From contig CBDAUN010000002.1 of the NCBI GenBank assembly GCA_965200645.1, positions 372,001-436,000 on the forward strand: a stretch of 64,000 nt of DNA. The letters run 5' to 3'. Shown here piece after piece: positions 63,684 to 64,000 of the stretch; the stretch's first letter is position 1, and each line of letters begins with the position of its first letter. The position numbers and the translations under genes were made by a program. Source of the stretch: CBDAUN01 sp965200645 (lineage in GTDB: Bacteria > Pseudomonadota > Gammaproteobacteria > Arenicellales > JAJDZL01). The notes under the pieces are model-generated. The model worked only from the letters and a program-made list of their open reading frames with translations, was not told the origin of the DNA and did no database searches.

Positions 63684-64000
63684 ATGACTTCTATCGCTCG
63701 CGAAGGTTTACCCTTCGTCGCGGTAACCCTCATTGTAGCCATAGGCGTGCATGCCTTCGCAGGATGGGCATGGGCGGTTCCACTATGGCTAGTAGCCTTA
63801 TTTGTTATTCAGTTCTTTCGCGAGCCTCATCGTGAAATTCAGTCTATAGAGGGTGGAATTGTCTCGCCCGCTGATGGAAAGGTAGTTTCTGTTTCTAGAA
63901 TGACCAATCCATACGACCAACAACCTTGCGTGCGTATTGCCATCTTTTTGAATGTGTTCAATGTCCATTCAAATCGTATTCCCGTAGCGGGAGTAATTAC
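63684..64000 (+). CDS. psd: Phosphatidylserine decarboxylase, 5' part (cut by window end)
   Basis: The first 105 codons of an open frame that runs off the window. An N-terminal membrane anchor (residues 10-45) is followed by FFREPHREI and IVSPADGKVVS, the hallmark of the short PSD-type decarboxylase that makes phosphatidylethanolamine. FLNVFNVHSNR contains the His used in self-cleavage of this family. It starts 1 base after the ilvC stop, and ilvC-psd is a known order in gammaproteobacteria. The self-cleaving Ser lies beyond the window. Confidence 0.9.
   Translation, partial: MTSIAREGLPFVAVTLIVAIGVHAFAGWAWAVPLWLVALFVIQFFREPHREIQSIEGGIVSPADGKVVSVSRMTNPYDQQPCVRIAIFLNVFNVHSNRIPVAGVI

Noticed and set aside
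1..64000. CRISPR arrays, prophage or insertion sequences
   Set aside because: No regularly spaced repeats, transposase, integrase or phage structural genes were found.

Overview
The window reads as chromosomal DNA of a gammaproteobacterium with moderate GC (by eye in the low-to-mid 40s %). Three gene orders point there: orn-queG / nnr-tsaE-ami-mutL-miaA-hfq-hflX-hflK-hflC-DUF2065-hisZ-purA / tRNA-Leu-rnr-rlmB; DUF1841-nth-rnfB-metG / apbC-dcd; and leuB-asd-(fimV)-truA-trpF-accD-folC-SPOR-cvpA-purF. All three resemble the Pseudomonas-type arrangement. The genus cannot be named from sequence alone. No prophage, IS element or CRISPR array was seen.

Layout. 1-3052: an ornithine-cyclodeaminase-family gene, orn and queG. 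3167-10621: a catabolic block that splits queG from nnr. It holds a class III CoA-transferase, a TRAP transporter (DctQ, DctM and a Tat-exported binding protein), a Rieske oxygenase and, divergently, an AhpD-like protein and a flavin/[2Fe-2S] reductase. 10692-23608: the nnr-to-purA housekeeping run (NAD(P)HX repair, tRNA t6A and i6A modification, mismatch repair, Hfq, HflX, HflKC, histidine and purine synthesis). 23715-29401: an accessory stretch with a MOSC protein, unknown membrane proteins, a TPR protein and a large sodium/solute symporter. 29795-32813: tRNA-Leu(CAG), rnr and rlmB.

32824-36251 is the most interesting segment. It is a compact minus-strand operon: a bufferin-type precursor peptide (DUF2282, four Cys), its MNIO/DUF692 modifying enzyme, a DUF2063 partner, a DoxX membrane protein, and an overlapping ArsS-like radical SAM protein. 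It looks like a copper or metal-stress RiPP operon with an added radical SAM enzyme.

36439-42464: DUF1841, nth, an orphan RnfB-like ferredoxin, metG, then apbC and dcd. 42469-54089: aroC, leuB, asd, a reduced FimV-like protein, an inverted trpBA pair, truA, trpF, accD, folC and a SPOR protein, ending in a strong terminator. 54165-55194 is a GT4 glycosyltransferase interrupted by a run of ten G. Losing one G restores a full reading frame, so this is a good candidate phase-variable surface-glycan gene. 55741-64000: cvpA, purF, lpxH, cysS, the ilvI-ilvH-ilvC operon and the start of a phosphatidylserine decarboxylase gene cut by the window end.

Many starts appear to be TTG or GTG. Start sites are the least certain part of the annotation; where a Shine-Dalgarno sequence decided one, this is stated.
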